Below, one piece after another: positions 48,037-59,774 of a DNA stretch of 64,000 bases (position 1 is the stretch's first letter; each line of letters starts with the position of its first letter). The stretch is taken from the NCBI GenBank assembly GCA_007182875.1, contig AP019514.1, forward strand, positions 1,364,001 to 1,428,000. The letters are read 5' to 3'. The stretch is from Vreelandella sulfidaeris. Lineage in GTDB: Bacteria; Pseudomonadota; Gammaproteobacteria; Pseudomonadales; Halomonadaceae. The translations under genes were made by a program, and so were the position numbers. A model generated the notes under the pieces. That model was not told the DNA's origin, searched no databases, and saw only the letters and a list, made by a program, of their open reading frames with translations.

Positions 48037-49315
48037 ATGTACCCGAAACCCACACTGCGACCGCTAGGTGCAGCCATCGCCGCGGCGGTCTTCGCCGGTT
48101 TGCCAGCGGTCACGACTGCCGATACTGGCCCCGAACTTAGCCAAACCGAGGTGTTGTCTGGCCTTGAAAACCCCCTGGGATATGGCTTTTTTGCCTGATG
48201 GGACAATGTTTTTCACCGAACGCTGCCGTGGCTTATCAGTGCGGCTCCCCGATGGCGATGTTCAACACCTGCTAGGCATGGAAGGCACCGATGAGTATGC
48301 CACCACTGCTGATGATCTTGTCTGCCAGGGACAGGCGGGGATGAACGGTGTAGCGGTCGATCCAGATTTTGACGAAAATCGCACGATCTATGTGTACTCG
48401 GCGTCCAACATCTCTGAGCCGCGCACCAATCGCGTGCTCCGCATGACGGTCAACAGCGATTTTGATGAGGTTGCAGATCGCACCGATATCGTCGAGGACA
48501 TTCCCTACAAGCCTGAAGCTACCGACCACCCCTTCGGTGATGCTGGCGCCCATAATGGTGGACGAATCCGTTTCAGCCCGGAAGATGGCTATCTCTACGT
48601 GACCACTGGCGATAACCATAACAGCGAGATTCCTCAGTCGCCGGACCGCTTAGGGGCAAGGTGCTACGTATTGATCGTGACGGCAATGCTGCCGAAGGTA
48701 ACGAGCCACCCGAAGGGTTCGATCCACGCATCTATACCTATGGCCACCGCAACGTTCAGGGCATTACCTTCCACCCCGACACCGGCCAGCCAATCGTGAC
48801 CGAACATGGCCCCTGGCATTCCGATGAGGTCAATGCGCTGGTCAATGGCGGCAATAGCGGCTGGGATCCGCGACCCAATATGGCGGGTCGTGGCGATTGC
48901 CCCGATGATTACTGCGGTTATGAACCCAATCAGGGCGAAGGGATGGATCCTAAGGAGCGGGCGGCCTATATGCCGGTCACCGATACCGAAACCTACCCCG
49001 ATGCCATGCAACCGGCCTGGGGCAACGATGGGCTTTCCCAAGGCATCTCCTCGGCCGAGTTTCTAACCGGTGAGCAGTGGGGAGAGTGGGATGGTCGCCT
49101 GTTAGTGGGCTTTTGGGGATTGGCTTTGGCGGAACACCCGTCGGGCAACGCATCAACGTCATGGATATTGCGGAGGATGGCCTTTCGGTCAATGACGTTG
49201 CCGAAATGTCACCACCCATGGGGCTGCACGTTTCCGCTCGATAGTGCTAGGGCCGGATGGCGACCTGTATACAGCCGTTGATGAAGGCAGCATTTACCGC
49301 ATCACGCCGGAATGA
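48037..49315 (+). CDS. PQQ-dependent sugar dehydrogenase (aldose dehydrogenase-like), frameshifted
   Basis: ATG 48037 follows GGAAGGAG. A signal peptide (LGAAIAAAVFAGLPAVTTA) precedes a six-bladed propeller: LPDGTMFFTERCRGLSVRLP, VCQGQAGMNGVAVDPDFDEN, FGDAGAHNGGRIRFSPEDGY, IYTYGHRNVQGITFHPDTGQ and TEHGPWHSDEVNALVNGGNS. These are the glucose/sorbosone dehydrogenase motifs, including the catalytic His in GxHxGG and the GHRN segment. Shifts lie near 48180, 48650, 49130 and 49225. It oxidises aldoses in the periplasm with PQQ; the cytochrome c encoded 90 bases downstream is the likely electron acceptor. Confidence 0.85.
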
Positions 49316-49404
49316 GCCATTGGCAGCCGCGCTGAACGATCACAGTGCGGCTGCTCTCACCGCCCCTATTGGTTCAAGCGCCATTGAGAGGGAACAAGGC
49401 CATT

Positions 49405-49723
49405 ATGAAGAGATTATGCTTTTTCGTTGTTGCGACGGCACTGACGGTGGCGTCGGCCAGTGTGCCAGCTGCCGATAAGGCCGCTGGAGAATCGATGTAC
49501 GCCGATGCCTGCGCCCAATGCCACGGCCCCCTCCAGAAAGGGGATGGCCAGCTTTCCATCCTTAACGGGCCGGAGTGTGGACTACATCACCTCTCGGCTT
49601 GAAACCTATCGCGCCGGCGAGCGGGTCGGTTCGAACTCCGCGCTGATGATTCCTAATGCTGCCGATTTATCGGATGACGACATTGCCAATCTGGCTGCTT
49701 ATATCGCCGATGAAGCCGAGTAA
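49405..49723 (+). CDS. Small periplasmic cytochrome c, one frameshift
   Basis: ATG 49405 starts a signal peptide (MKRLCFFVVATALTVASASV, ending PAAD). The heme site is YADACAQCHGPLQKGDG; after a shift near 49570 the protein ends VDYITSRLETYRAGERVGSN, LMIPNAADLSDDDIANLAAY, with the axial Met in SALMIPNA. The mature length of about 83 residues is typical of class I cytochromes c. It follows the PQQ dehydrogenase and probably takes its electrons. Confidence 0.8.
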
Positions 49724-49739
49724 TAAAATAAGAGCTTTT

Positions 49740-49756
49740 GGCAGGCGTTGCCTGCC
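49740..49756 (+). terminator. Hairpin after the cytochrome c gene
   Basis: GGCAGGC-GTT-GCCTGCC, a perfect 7-bp stem shortly after the stop; no long T run. Confidence 0.45.
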
Positions 49757-49795
49757 TCCATTCAGCTATCCATGCTGTTGTTAAGCCCCGGCTTG

Positions 49796-50958
49796 TTAAT
49801 ATCCGGTCATTTCCAGGTAGCCCTCGCCACGCGGTTCGCCGCTGGCGCGATCACCGACCTCTACTTCGCCCTCCCAGTAGGGCACGCTGGTGGTCATCCA
49901 GCGGTTGGCGTAGGGCGCTTCGACGTTAACATCTACATCGACTGACGGCACTTCCAAACGCCAGCGGGTAGGAATATACCGCCCGGCCACGACGGAGGTG
50001 GCTAGCGGTGTCATGGTTATATCCGCGTTGGTCAGTGATGTGGTTTGGCCTTGGGGCGTTATCCATGTGCCGGAGCGATAGTTACTTCCTTCCTCGCCGT
50101 CACCGCCGCCGCGTAGTTGAAACGCCATCAGCTTGTGACCGGCATCAAGGTGAATCGAGAACCAATCCCAGCCTGATTGGCGGGCGTCCAATAGCTGGCT
50201 GCTCCATTCGCGATCCAGCCAGCCGCGCCCGCTGACCGTTTTGGTTTCACCGTGAAGGGTGACGTCGCCGGTTATCTGCCAGAAGGGCTGGCTGTAGTAC
50301 ATGGACCCCCTGGCCATTGGCGGCTTTCTGGCTAAAGCCAGCTTCGCCGTGCAGCACTAGTGGGCCTTCGGCAGCCAGTTTCAACGTATAGCCAAAACGC
50401 GACGCACCTTCGCCGCTGTAAGCGGTGAGTGTGAGGTGATTAAAATCGTTACCATCGGCTTCTTCACTTGCTTTAAGCTGCCAATCATCCAACCAGGCAT
50501 GAAAGGGGCTAGAGATTACGCCTGCTTGGCTGTCCTGTAGCGTGTTCAAGGGGAGCCTGGGAGTGGCTGCGTCCGAAACGTTCGGCCACTTGATGCTGCT
50601 CTCCTTGGGAGATCGCCATATGGGCCATCCAGAGCTGGTCGGCGGCCCAGGGAGTCGGTGCAGGGCGTTCGCTAGGTGGCATCAGCGCCTGGCGAAATAA
50701 CGTCCACTGTAGGCCAAGTGGATCACCGTCGTTGTCTTCTAAATTGGCGGTTAAATACCACCATTCGATACGGTAATCTGGATGGGCGACATGATCCGTT
50801 GGGAACGTCAGCAGTTGGTGGGGCTCAGCGTGTTGGAAGCCATCGGCATCCTGGCCCAAACCGGCAAAGCCAGCGTTACTCGTTGTTGACTGATCCTCAG
50901 GGCTACAGCCGCTTAAATTGAGGGCAGTGATGAGTATTAGCAGTCTGATTAGGCTCAT
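49796..50958 (-). CDS. AttH/CrtC-like lipoprotein of an ABC export operon, frameshifted
   Basis: From 50958 a lipoprotein signal (MSLIRLLILITALNLSGC) has the lipobox LSGC. The mature protein is an AttH-type double lipocalin-like domain: FPTDHVAHPDYRIEWWYLTA, DPLGLQWTLFRQALMPPSER and, after shifts near 50540 and 50310, DDWQLKASEEADGNDFNHLT, GRGWLDREWSSQLLDARQSG and WDWFSIHLDAGHKLMAFQLR. IEWWYLTANL and LDREWSS are diagnostic. AttH proteins regularly follow FtsX-type permease and ATPase genes. The substrate is unknown; an envelope lipid or hydrophobic compound is likely. Confidence 0.8.
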
Positions 50959-53450
50959 TGGTTGGCCTCTTCCGCCAGTAGCGTGCGCGGCGAGGTGCGC
51001 CAGAAGCGTAGCGCTGGTAGTGCTGCAGACAGTAGCGCCACAGTGACCGCGGTCGTCAGCGTAACAGCCATTTCACTGGGGAATAGGTAGAGTGGCAGTC
51101 GCCAGCCGAAGGCGGCTACGTTAATGATGGCGACCAATCCCCATGTAATGGCAATGCCCAGCGGAAGCGCCAGTAAGCCGGTCACCAAGGCCGCGCCCCC
51201 AGCTGTGCCATGCTGAGTTGGGCAAGCTGGGACCGAGAAATACCCAGCGCCCATAGCGGTGCTAACTGTTGGCGCCGGCTGCGTGCCTGAGCCAACAGGC
51301 TGGTGAACAGGGCGAGGGCCGCTACCGCCAGGGTCAAACCATTGAGGGCGCGGGTGATGGTGAAAGTACGCTCAAAAATCTCGGTGGCGATGCGTTTGAT
51401 TTCGGTTTGATCGCTCAGAGCGTCGCTGCCGAGGTCAAAGCGTTCACGCAGGGCAGCACGCAGGGTATCAACATCAGCGTCATCACTCAGCACTAATCCC
51501 ATAGAGCTAGGTGGCGCATCAAACCGCGCGGCAAGTTGGGGAGATGCCATCAGTACCTGACCGCTGGGGTTGCCGTAGTCGGGGTAAATAGCGGCGATAG
51601 TCAGCGTTTCATTGGCGCCCAGCGCGTTAAGCGTCAGGCGATCACCGGGGAAAGGTGCTCTGCAGTGGCAAGCTGTTCATTGATAAAAATTGCGCCATCA
51701 CTAAAAGCTGCCCAGGCGGATGAGCGGTCTTGTTGGGTTGCCAGCAGCGGCCAGTGTGGAGTGAGTGATTCACCAGGGGTAATGCCGTAAAGTTCGATAG
51801 GCGTGCCTAAAGAGCGGCTGCCTTCCTGCGTAGTGGCAGTCTGCAGGGTTGCATCGCTGCGCCGAGTGAGTAGGCGCTCGAAGACCTCCGGGCGATCAGC
51901 CAGCCAAGCATCAATATCCGCATATTGCTCGGTAGGGGCATTTAAATAGAGCGAGGCGACTAGGCGCTGATCGAGCCAGTCTAAAAACGTCAGGCGAAAG
52001 CCACCTACCATGCTACCGACCCCCAGATTGGTCGCTAAGGCGATAAGGAGTGCCTTCATGGCCAGTGACAATCTGGGGAGCTGAAGCTGCATATCCGCCA
52101 GCGCCCAGTGAATAAGCGGGCGTCGCCGGGTGAGGTGCGTCAGCCCTTTTAGTAGTAGTGCTAAAAGGGTGGCAGCCACAGTGCGCTAGCCAGAAGTAAC
52201 GCCGCTACAAGCGTAAAGCCTGTCACTAATCCATCGCCCGGGGCTGAAATCGAAGCCAAACATACAATGCTAGCGCAACGCCCATCGCGAAAGCGCCGCC
52301 GATGCTCATTAGCGATAATTGGCGGCGGTAACCGCTACGCCAGGCCTGCATCTGGCCTAGCTCCAACATGTTTAAGCGGGCCGCGCGCCATAGCACGCCG
52401 CTGCCCGCCAGCAGCAGCCCTCCAAGGCTAACCCCAGCCCACCGACCCAGTAATGCCAGGGTAGGTTAAGCTCTTGCCCGACACCTGCGCCATAAAGTGA
52501 GCCCAGGGTGGCCGCGACATCGGGCAGTAACAAGCGTGCCAGCCATACGCCGCTGGTTATACCAGCAAGCGCTCCGACTAGGCCGAGCAGGAGCAGCTCT
52601 AAGCTGAGCGCTAGCACTAAATTGCGCCCCGATACACCCAGCACTCGCAGGGTACGCAGCATGCCCAGGCGTTGCTCCAACGTTAGGCCTAGCGCTGCTT
52701 GAACGATGAATAGCCCCACGACCCAGGCAAGTAGCCCCAGCGCGGTAAGGTTCAGGTGAAAGCTTTCAGTCAGTTGGCCAGGGAGGCAAGCGTGGCGGCG
52801 CGGGTAAGCGTTAATCCGGCAGGCGCTTCAGTGAGTGCCCCCGGGGCGGTAACGATGCGCGTTAACTCATCGCCGCTTTCAAGCAACCGCGCTGCGGCGG
52901 CAATATCCATGATCAGCGTGCCCGGCGGTAGCGCTGGCGCTAAAACGAGCGGTGGGAGTGTTTTGTCATCTGCCAAGGGCGGGGTGGCAGCCGATGCATT
53001 TTCGCGCGGTATCCCAAGGGCTGCCAGGGAGTCAGGCGCTACGCGTGCTTGCCACGGGGGCGTTAGAAAATCGCTTAACGACGCGGAGGTGTTGGCTTGG
53101 GCCAGCGCGTTATCGCTGGGCAGGGTCAGCGGATCAATGCCGATCAGGGTTAGCCGGGTGCCATCTTGGGTAACGATTTCACCCTCTAGCATGGGCGACA
53201 CGGGCAAGCCTGCTTGGCGCAGGGCGTAATACTCGGCGCGGTTAAGCGGTGTGCCATCGCGCCGTTCAAGCTGATCCAGCTGGGTGTCAAACAGCGCATC
53301 GGCGCGAGCATAGCTGTCCCGCGCGGTAGCGTTGATCGCTTGGATGCCGCTCCATAGGGCGCTAGCTACCCAGAGACCGAGTAGCAGCATCATCATTTGG
53401 CCGGGGTGGCGCCGGTAGTGGCTAAGTAGCGTGGATAGCACCCGGGTCAT
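50955..53450 (-). CDS. FtsX-type ABC permease, frameshifted
   Basis: From 53450 ([20 protein letters not shown]) the protein has a first helix, a large periplasmic domain (DQLERRDGTPLNRAEYYALR, LTLIGIDPLTLPSDNALAQA), then GLLAWVVGLFIVQAALGLTL, LRTLRVLGVSGRNLVLALSL and LLLGLVGALAGITSGVWLAR. A second FtsX repeat follows (IHWALADMQLQLPRLSLAMK, RALNGLTLAVAALALFTSLL). The full length of about 830 residues with two FtsX domains matches the partner of AttH-linked ATPases. Shifts lie near 52770, 52420, 52200, 51650 and 51190. The stop overlaps the lipoprotein start. Confidence 0.8.
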
Positions 53451-54111
53451 AGTGCCGCTTCGAGTAGATGACCATGGCTCAGGCGTAGGCAGCGATCAAG
53501 CGGAGCCGCCACTTGAGGGCTATGGGTGACGATAAGCAGGGCGCATTGCGTTTCGTGAACCAGGCTTAATAGTAGTTCAAGCACTTCGCCTGCGGTGGTT
53601 TCATCCAAATTGCCAGTTGGTTCATCGGCCAGCAGCAGAGGCGGGCGCGGCGCTAGGGCGCGGCCAATGGCTAAGCGCTGCTGCTGGCCGCCAGAGAGCT
53701 GCTCCGGATAGCGTTTTTCCATGCCACTTAGCCCAAGCCGCTCAATGAGGTAGCCTGCCCATTCGTCATCGTCACGCTTGGCTAAGCGCGCCTGTAAGCG
53801 AAGATTGTCGATCACCGTTAGGCTGGGGACTAAATGAAACTGCTGGAAGACTAAACCCAATTGCTCGCGGCGTAGCTTGGCGCGGGTGGGCTCGGGGAGT
53901 GACGCGACGTTCTGGCCTTCGAGGGTAATGGCACCTTGGTCGGGAAGATCTAATCCAGCCGCAAGGTGCAGTAGGGTGGATTTGCCACTTCCCGATTCGC
54001 CCATCAGCGCTAGACTTTGACCTGCGGCCAAGCGCAGGGAGACATTATCGAGTACCCGCAGCGGACCTTGGGGGTCGCATAGGTTTTATGTACTTGATGA
54101 AGTTCCAGCAT
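53447..54111 (-). CDS. ABC transporter ATP-binding protein (LolD/MacB-type), one frameshift
   Basis: I choose ATG 54111 ([15 protein letters not shown]); a missing G near 54070 shifts the frame into the long ORF. Walker A is [18 protein letters not shown]-loop [20 protein letters not shown], signature [20 protein letters not shown], Walker [21 protein letters not shown] and switch His in [11 protein letters not shown]. About 221 residues. It overlaps the permease start by four bases and belongs to the three-gene AttH operon. Such ATPases drive lipoprotein or lipid export from the inner membrane. Confidence 0.85.
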
Positions 54112-54164
54112 AGGCTGCTCTTGGTGCTCTGGTGCTGTTCGGTGCTAACCGCACACGCAGCAGG

Positions 54165-55721
54165 CTAATCGTTAATAGGCATAATAGATGCGCCGCGTTC
54201 GCCATATACCGCTATCCCGCCGCGCCCTGTACGCTTAATGAAATACATGCTTTTATCGGCTGCATCAATGAGCTCATCGGCATTTCCAAACCCGCCGTCC
54301 TCCAAACAGGCAATGCCGATGGAGACTGAGACATGAATCGTCTCTTGGTCATTGTGGGCCATCGGGGTTTTTTCCAGTCGTTGGGCGATGCGTCTAGCGA
54401 ACACAAGGGCTGCAGTGGCGCTTTCATCGGGTAGAATAATCAAAACTCCTCGCCACCCCAGCGCCCAGCCAAGTCACCTTCACGAATTAACGCTTGCAGC
54501 GTTTTGCCAAAATTTTCGAGAACGAGATCACCCACCTGATGCCCGTATTGATCGTTCAGCTTTTAAAGTGGTCAAGATCAATAAATACCACGGACATAAT
54601 GCGAGACTGCTCCTGGCAAAGAACAAAACGTTTGTGTAGCTTTTCTTCAAGCCAAGCTCGGTTTGCGAGGCCGGTTAGCGCGTCTGTACGTGAGCGCTCT
54701 TCTAACTCATCCTGCCGTTGGCGTAACGAGACGAGTTCAGCGTGTTGCGCATCAAGGCGTGCATTGAGCTGTAATGTTTGCCGAAACAATAGCTGCTGCG
54801 CCTCGGCAAGCAGTGATTCGTTATCCTGCAGAGGTGGCGCAGCCATTTGCAGCATGTCGGCTAGCGCTGGTAATTGTTGCTGAATATTCTCTAATAATTG
54901 CCCTAAAGAGAATGAATGAGCGCCCTCATAGGTTTGAAATTCCCTTATCACAGCGACTAATGATTGGGCCGGGTGCGAAGAGAGCCAGGCATCGGCGATG
55001 GGCCCCGATAACTGGATACACAGTATGTCTGTGGCGGCCATGTTGTATTCGCCATGGCTATCACAGATACGTTGAGCGAGCGGTGTTGGCACTCCCCACT
55101 TAGCCGCAAGCCAAGCGCCGACTTGAGAATGATCGCAGCCAAAGAGTCGTTGCTCAGATTCTGATAGCTGTCGATGAGACAATGCGGCTTCAAGATATAA
55201 ATCAGTGCTTTCTTTCGGGTAGGTGGCACGTAAAGCCATAATCCCAATGTCTTGGAGTAACGCTGCCGTAAACACAGGGCCCGCCATATCCGGGCAAAGA
55301 TGGATGGCAAGGTATCGTGCCGCTAAAGAGGCGATGATGGAGCGCATCCAAATACGTTGATAATGAGCGTCTATGCCTTTGTTTTGAAGAAGGCTGAAAC
55401 TCATCACTGCTGCCAGTGTGGCATCTAACCCCAAGCGAGCAGTGGCTTCCTGACACGAATGTACTTTGGTATGTGTATGCGAGAAGAAGGCGCTGTTGGC
55501 AAGCGTAATTATCCGCATGGTCAAGGCAGGGTCACGCTCAATGGCATTGGCAAAGTCGGTAACCGAAGGTTGCTCAGTGCGCGCTATTTTTAATACGTTG
55601 ATAGCGACGGAAGGTAACGTAGGCAAGGTCGGGCATTGGAGTAGGTCAGCTACCAAAAGGTAGGTAATTCAGCCGTTAAGATTAAGTCTTTTGAATTATC
55701 CTTTGCCTTGATGACCTGCAT
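54165..55721 (-). CDS. HDOD-GGDEF signalling protein, frameshifted
   Basis: Restoring one T near 55660 gives a start at ATG 55721 (MQVIKAKDNSKDLILTAELP) with AGGAG upstream. Residues about 20-260 are an HDOD domain: LPTLPSVAINVLKIA, FANAIERDPALTMRIITLAN and VFTAALLQDIGIMALRATYP. A coiled linker (about 54730-54800) leads to a GGDEF domain: SRTDALTGLANRAWLEEKLH, then after shifts GRWGGEEF, the GG[D/E]EF active site with Glu, and VSVSIGIACLEDGGFGNADE. It is a likely c-di-GMP synthase coupled to an HDOD sensor. Monocistronic. No inhibitory RxxD site was verified. Confidence 0.8.
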
Positions 55722-56078
55722 TGCTTTCTCCTAAATCTTATGGGCTTGCAGCAACAGCCTTAAGCCATTCCCTGGCATTTGTTGTTTGGGCGTGAAGGTG
55801 TTCAAACGTTCGTATTAAGTGATCATAGGCGACTTACTGACAAAATACTTGTATCTGGTTCAAACTATTTTGCTAAAGAAAGACTTAAAAATACTCTAAT
55901 CGGTTTTGCTTTGTAAGATATTTCTTACAAAAATACAGGAAGATGGCTATGTAGGTAGCTATTGGCTAGGTAGTTATAAGCTATGCAGCTAAAGGCTAAT
56001 GTATCGGGTCTTTTTATTTTCATATAACTACCATACTAGTCATAGCAGATAGATAGCCAAAGGAATCGTCGAAGTACC

Positions 56079-56806
56079 ATGAAGATGAACTTGCAAGCAA
56101 TGTGGCAGAGGACAAACAGCGACGTGTCGGTGCGCCAACGTCTTAATGACGTATTGCGGCAAGCCATTATTCGTATGGAGCTGGCACCAGGACAGGCGCT
56201 TTCTGAAAAGAGATTGCAGACTTATTTGCTGTTAGTCGCCAACCAGTGAGAGAGGCATTTATACGCCTTTCTGAGTCAGGCTTGGTGGAAGTGCGTCCTC
56301 AACGGGGCACCTATGTTGTGCGCATTTCGCGCCAAGCAGTGCTAGAGGCGCGATTTATTCGTGAGTCGCTGGAAGTGGCTATTACCCTGGAAGCTGCCAA
56401 AAACTCAATTCCTTCTAGTGTGTTGATGGAATTGAACGAACTGATTGAGCGCCAACGTAGTTGTATTGAGCGTCAAGATCATGATCGCTTTTTCTTTCTT
56501 GATGAGATGTTTCATCGAACCTTGGCCTTATCCACGGGGCAAGCCATGGCATGGAAAGTGATTGAAGACGTTAAAGCACAACTGGATAGGGTGCGGTATT
56601 TGAGCATTCCTGATTCTACACCCATCCCTAAATTGGCCGATCAGCATCAGGCCATCGTGGATGCGATTTCTGCTTCAGATACTGAGGCGGCAGAGCAAGC
56701 AATGATCCATCATCAGCGTGAAATACTTCACTCGCTGCCTGAATTAGAGCGCCGCTTTCCGGAGTTGTTTGAAAATGCAGGTGTGGGCTCTCCTGGTTAT
56801 CTATAA
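56079..56806 (+). CDS. GntR-family regulator of the hexuronate operon, one frameshift
   Basis: ATG 56079 (MKMNLQAMWQRTNSDVSVRQ) starts a winged-helix domain: LNDVLRQAIIRMELAPGQAL and SEKRL; a missing base near 56220 breaks the frame before FAVSRQPVREAFIRLSESGL and VEVRPQRGTYVVRISRQAVL. The C-terminal FCD domain reads ARFIRESLEVAITLEAAKNS and ADQHQAIVDAISASDTEAAE, with His residues for metal binding. FadR-type GntR proteins commonly repress hexuronate or sugar-acid operons until the acid or its metabolite binds; here it precedes TRAP-uxaC-manD-uxuB in the same direction. Confidence 0.85.
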
Positions 56807-56912
56807 AACCTGCAAGTTAGAGCAACAACGCAACATAGGTCGCGTGACGTAAGTCCAGTCAGAGCTGGCTGGTGAATTACCAACAATAAATGGATGTCTT
56901 TAGGAGCTTAAA

Positions 56913-57871
56913 ATGAAACTCACAAAATTACTTCCTGCTCTTGCCCTGGTAGCCGCAAGCCATTCGGCTCACGCCGCTTACCAGCTTAATGTCTCAATAG
57001 CGCTAAGCCCTCAAGATCCTATTGCTCAGGCAATGGAGAATGCTAAACAGGCGATTGAGGAGCGTTCAGAGGGGGAATTGACCATTCAGATTTTCCCTAA
57101 TAGCCAGCTTGGTTCTGACGAAGACGTGATCGAACAAATCCGCAGTGGTGCCAATATCGCTATCTTAGTCGATGCTGGTCGCTTGTCGGAGTATCAACCC
57201 GAGTTGGGTATCTTGAGTGCTCCTTATTTAGTTGAAGACCATAGTGACTATGACCAAATCACCACCTCTCCACTTTACCTGGATTGGGTCGAGGGGCTGG
57301 CAGAAGCCAGTGGTTTGCGACTGCTCAACTATAACTGGTTTCAGGGGTCACGGCAGATGCTGACCCAAAATGAAGTAAACACGCCAGAGGATTTAAATAG
57401 TGTACGAGTGCGCACTATCAACTCCCTGTCTGGGTGAAAACCATTGAAGCGATGGGCGCCACTCCAACGCCACTACCTTGGTCAGAAGTTTACTCGGCGC
57501 TACAGCTAGGTTCGATCGATGGCGCTGAAGCGCAGCTAACCGCTGCCGAAGGTCAAAATTTGCATGAAGTTATTACTCACGTGGCACTAACCAATCATAT
57601 TCATTTGATGACCGGTATTGCGACTTCTGAACAGTGGTACCAGGCGTTACCCGATGAGTTACGCTCAATTCTTGATGAAGAACTACTCAATGCCGGTGAT
57701 GCTGCGAGCCAAGCAACGGCAGATGCCCAAGATTCGGTGCGCGAGCGGATGGAAGCGGCAGGCGTTACGTTTTCTGAGGTAGATATGCAAGTGTTCCGCG
57801 ATCAAGTAGGCAGCGTCTACGAAGAGCTAGGTTACGACCAGTACCGTGATGAATTGCTTTCTGGAGAGTGA
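56913..57871 (+). CDS. TRAP transporter substrate-binding protein (DctP type), one frameshift
   Basis: ATG 56913 follows AGGAG. A signal peptide (LTKLLPALALVAASHSAHA) precedes the DctP fold: YQLNVSIALSPQDPIAQAME, SEGELTIQIFPNSQLGSDED, LLNYNWFQGSRQMLTQNEVN and VRVRTINSLSG. A shift near 57435 continues into VKTIEAMGATPTPLPWSEVY and SALQLGSIDGAEAQLTAAEG. The Arg in VRVRT and the Asn/Gln pocket bind an acidic substrate; genomic context points to a hexuronate such as glucuronate. Length 319 residues. Confidence 0.88.
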
Positions 57872-57964
57872 GCCTCAGCCCCTGCCCATTAGGGTGGGGG
57901 CTTCTACCTTTTCTCTTTGCTATTAGGTAACTATCCAGATGCTCTTATAGGGCGAGGAATATGT

Positions 57965-58459
57965 ATGTGGCATTGGTACGATAAAGGTGAGGAGTGGCTG
58001 GCTATTATGCTACTCGGTGGTACCTCTCTCACCATGTTAGTTAGCTCAACGGCTAGAGCGATAGGAAATCCATTTGCAGGTGGTGCTGAGCTTGCGCAGT
58101 TTTTATTCATATGGACCGCTGTATTAGGGGCTGACATTACCCTGCGCCACGGTGGCCAGGTGCGAATTGATGCGCTCGTGATTCGTTTGCCAATTAAATG
58201 GCAGCGCCTTATTACTAGCCTGTGTATTGGAATGATGATGCTCTTTCTAGCTCTTTTAACCTGGTATGGCTTTGCTTTAGCCGCATCAAACTGGCAGCGT
58301 CCTATGGGAGTGGCAGGGCTTAGCTATGGGTATATCACTTTAGCTCTTCCTGTTGGTGCCCTATTGATGATGCTCTCAATGATTCGCCGTGTATTCACTA
58401 ACGGCATTATCGGAAGTTTGGTTGCTGACGATGATGACATTGTGGAGGAGGCGTTATGA
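57965..58459 (+). CDS. TRAP transporter small permease (DctQ type)
   Basis: I choose ATG 57965 (MWHWYDKGEEWLAIMLLGGT), with GCGAGGA upstream, over the longer TTG-started frame. Four hydrophobic helices are visible: AIMLLGGTSLTMLVSSTARA, LAQFLFIWTAVLGADITLRH, ITSLCIGMMMLFLALLTWYG and LALPVGALLMMLSMIRRVFT. The sequence GADITLRHGGQVRIDALV is the DctQ hallmark. The frame is intact, and its stop overlaps the DctM start (GTTATGA). Confidence 0.88.
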   Translation: MWHWYDKGEEWLAIMLLGGTSLTMLVSSTARAIGNPFAGGAELAQFLFIWTAVLGADITLRHGGQVRIDALVIRLPIKWQRLITSLCIGMMMLFLALLTWYGFALAASNWQRPMGVAGLSYGYITLALPVGALLMMLSMIRRVFTNGIIGSLVADDDDIVEEAL

Positions 58460-59739
58460 CTGCTGCTTTACTGCTCGGGTTCGGTTTGCTTCTGATGGCG
58501 ATTGGTATGCCTGTTGCCTTTGCCATTGGCATTGCGGGGTTCTCTTACTTTTATTGCCCGAAACGTTTTTACCGACAGGTATTGCTGTCCAGCGCATTGT
58601 GTCCTCAACGCAATCATTTCCGCTATTGGCTGTTCCGTTGTTCATATTTATCGGCCATCTGATGAATGCTAGTGGTATTACTCCACGTCTGGTCCACCTT
58701 TCTACACTATTAGCGGGATGGATGAGCGGTGGCTTAGCCCAAGCAAGTATTGTTTTAAGTACTCTAATGGGTGGGGTATCAGGCTCAGCAGTAGCGGATG
58801 CCGCGATGCAATCCCGCGTGCTGGGTAAAAGCATGGTTGAGGGAGGTTACTCGCCTGGATTTACAGGCGCAGTGCTTTCTATCGGGGGCTGATTACCGCG
58901 ACTATTCCACCCAGCATAGGTTTGATCCTCTATGGCTACTTGGGTGAAGTGTCTATTGGCCGTTTATTTATTGCGGGGTTGGTACCGGGTTTTCTATTAA
59001 TGGTCGCGTTAATGGTGACCACGTACATTGTGGCTAAGCGCCGTGGCTACCAGCCAGTCAGACAGCATCTTCCTACTGGTGGTGAAGTGCTTAAGGCCTT
59101 ACGAAGCAGTATCTGGGCAATTCTATTTCCCGTATGGCTCTTGGTGGGCATTCGCTATGGGCTTTTACCCCCTCTGAAGCGGGAGCTTTGCCGTTGCTTA
59201 TGCCTTGTTGGTTGGCTGCGTAATACACCGAGTAATGGGTATTAAAGAGATACTTAATGCCATGCGTGCCAGCGTAAGGGATATTGGCATGATCATGCTC
59301 ATTATTATGTTCTCAGGCATTATTGGTTATGTTGTCTCTTTGAAAGGGTGCCACAAACAATTGCTGAACTAACGCTAGGCGTATTTTCTAGCCACATAAC
59401 ACTGCTACTTGCAGTGGCTGTAATACTTGTTTTACTAGGTATGCTGTTAGAAGCCACTGTTGTCGTAATGCTATTAACGCCCATCCTTGTTCCCGTTATT
59501 AAAGCTGCCGGTGTTGATCCTGTTCATTTTGGGCTGCTAATGATGACACTTGTGACTTTTGGCGGAATGACACCACCCGTGGGCATATCTATGTATACCG
59601 TCTGCGGCATTTTGCGCTGCTCTTTTACGATTATAGCCGTGAATTACTGCCTTTTTCTGTTGCTGTGTTTATTGTTGTTCTAGGCATTCTTTTCTTCCCC
59701 AACATAGTGCTGTTTTTGCCCAACTTACTGCTTGGTTAA
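58456..59739 (+). CDS. TRAP transporter large permease (DctM type), frameshifted
   Basis: From ATG 58456 (MTAALLLGFGLLLMAIGMPV) the protein has about twelve helices. Key blocks are AIGIAGFSYFLLPETFLP (joined across a shift near 58550), FPLLAVPLFIFIGHLMNASG, SIVLSTLMGGVSGSAVADAA, ITATIPPSIGLILYGYLGEV and VHFGLLMMTLVTFGGMTPPV. PLFIFIG and GSAVADAAA-like segments are the DctM signature. Shifts lie near 58550, 58890, 59170, 59345 and 59615; the stop is at 59739. It imports the hexuronate using a sodium gradient. Confidence 0.85.
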
Positions 59740-59774
59740 ATTACCTGTAACACTCAAATGATAGAGGAGCGAAG

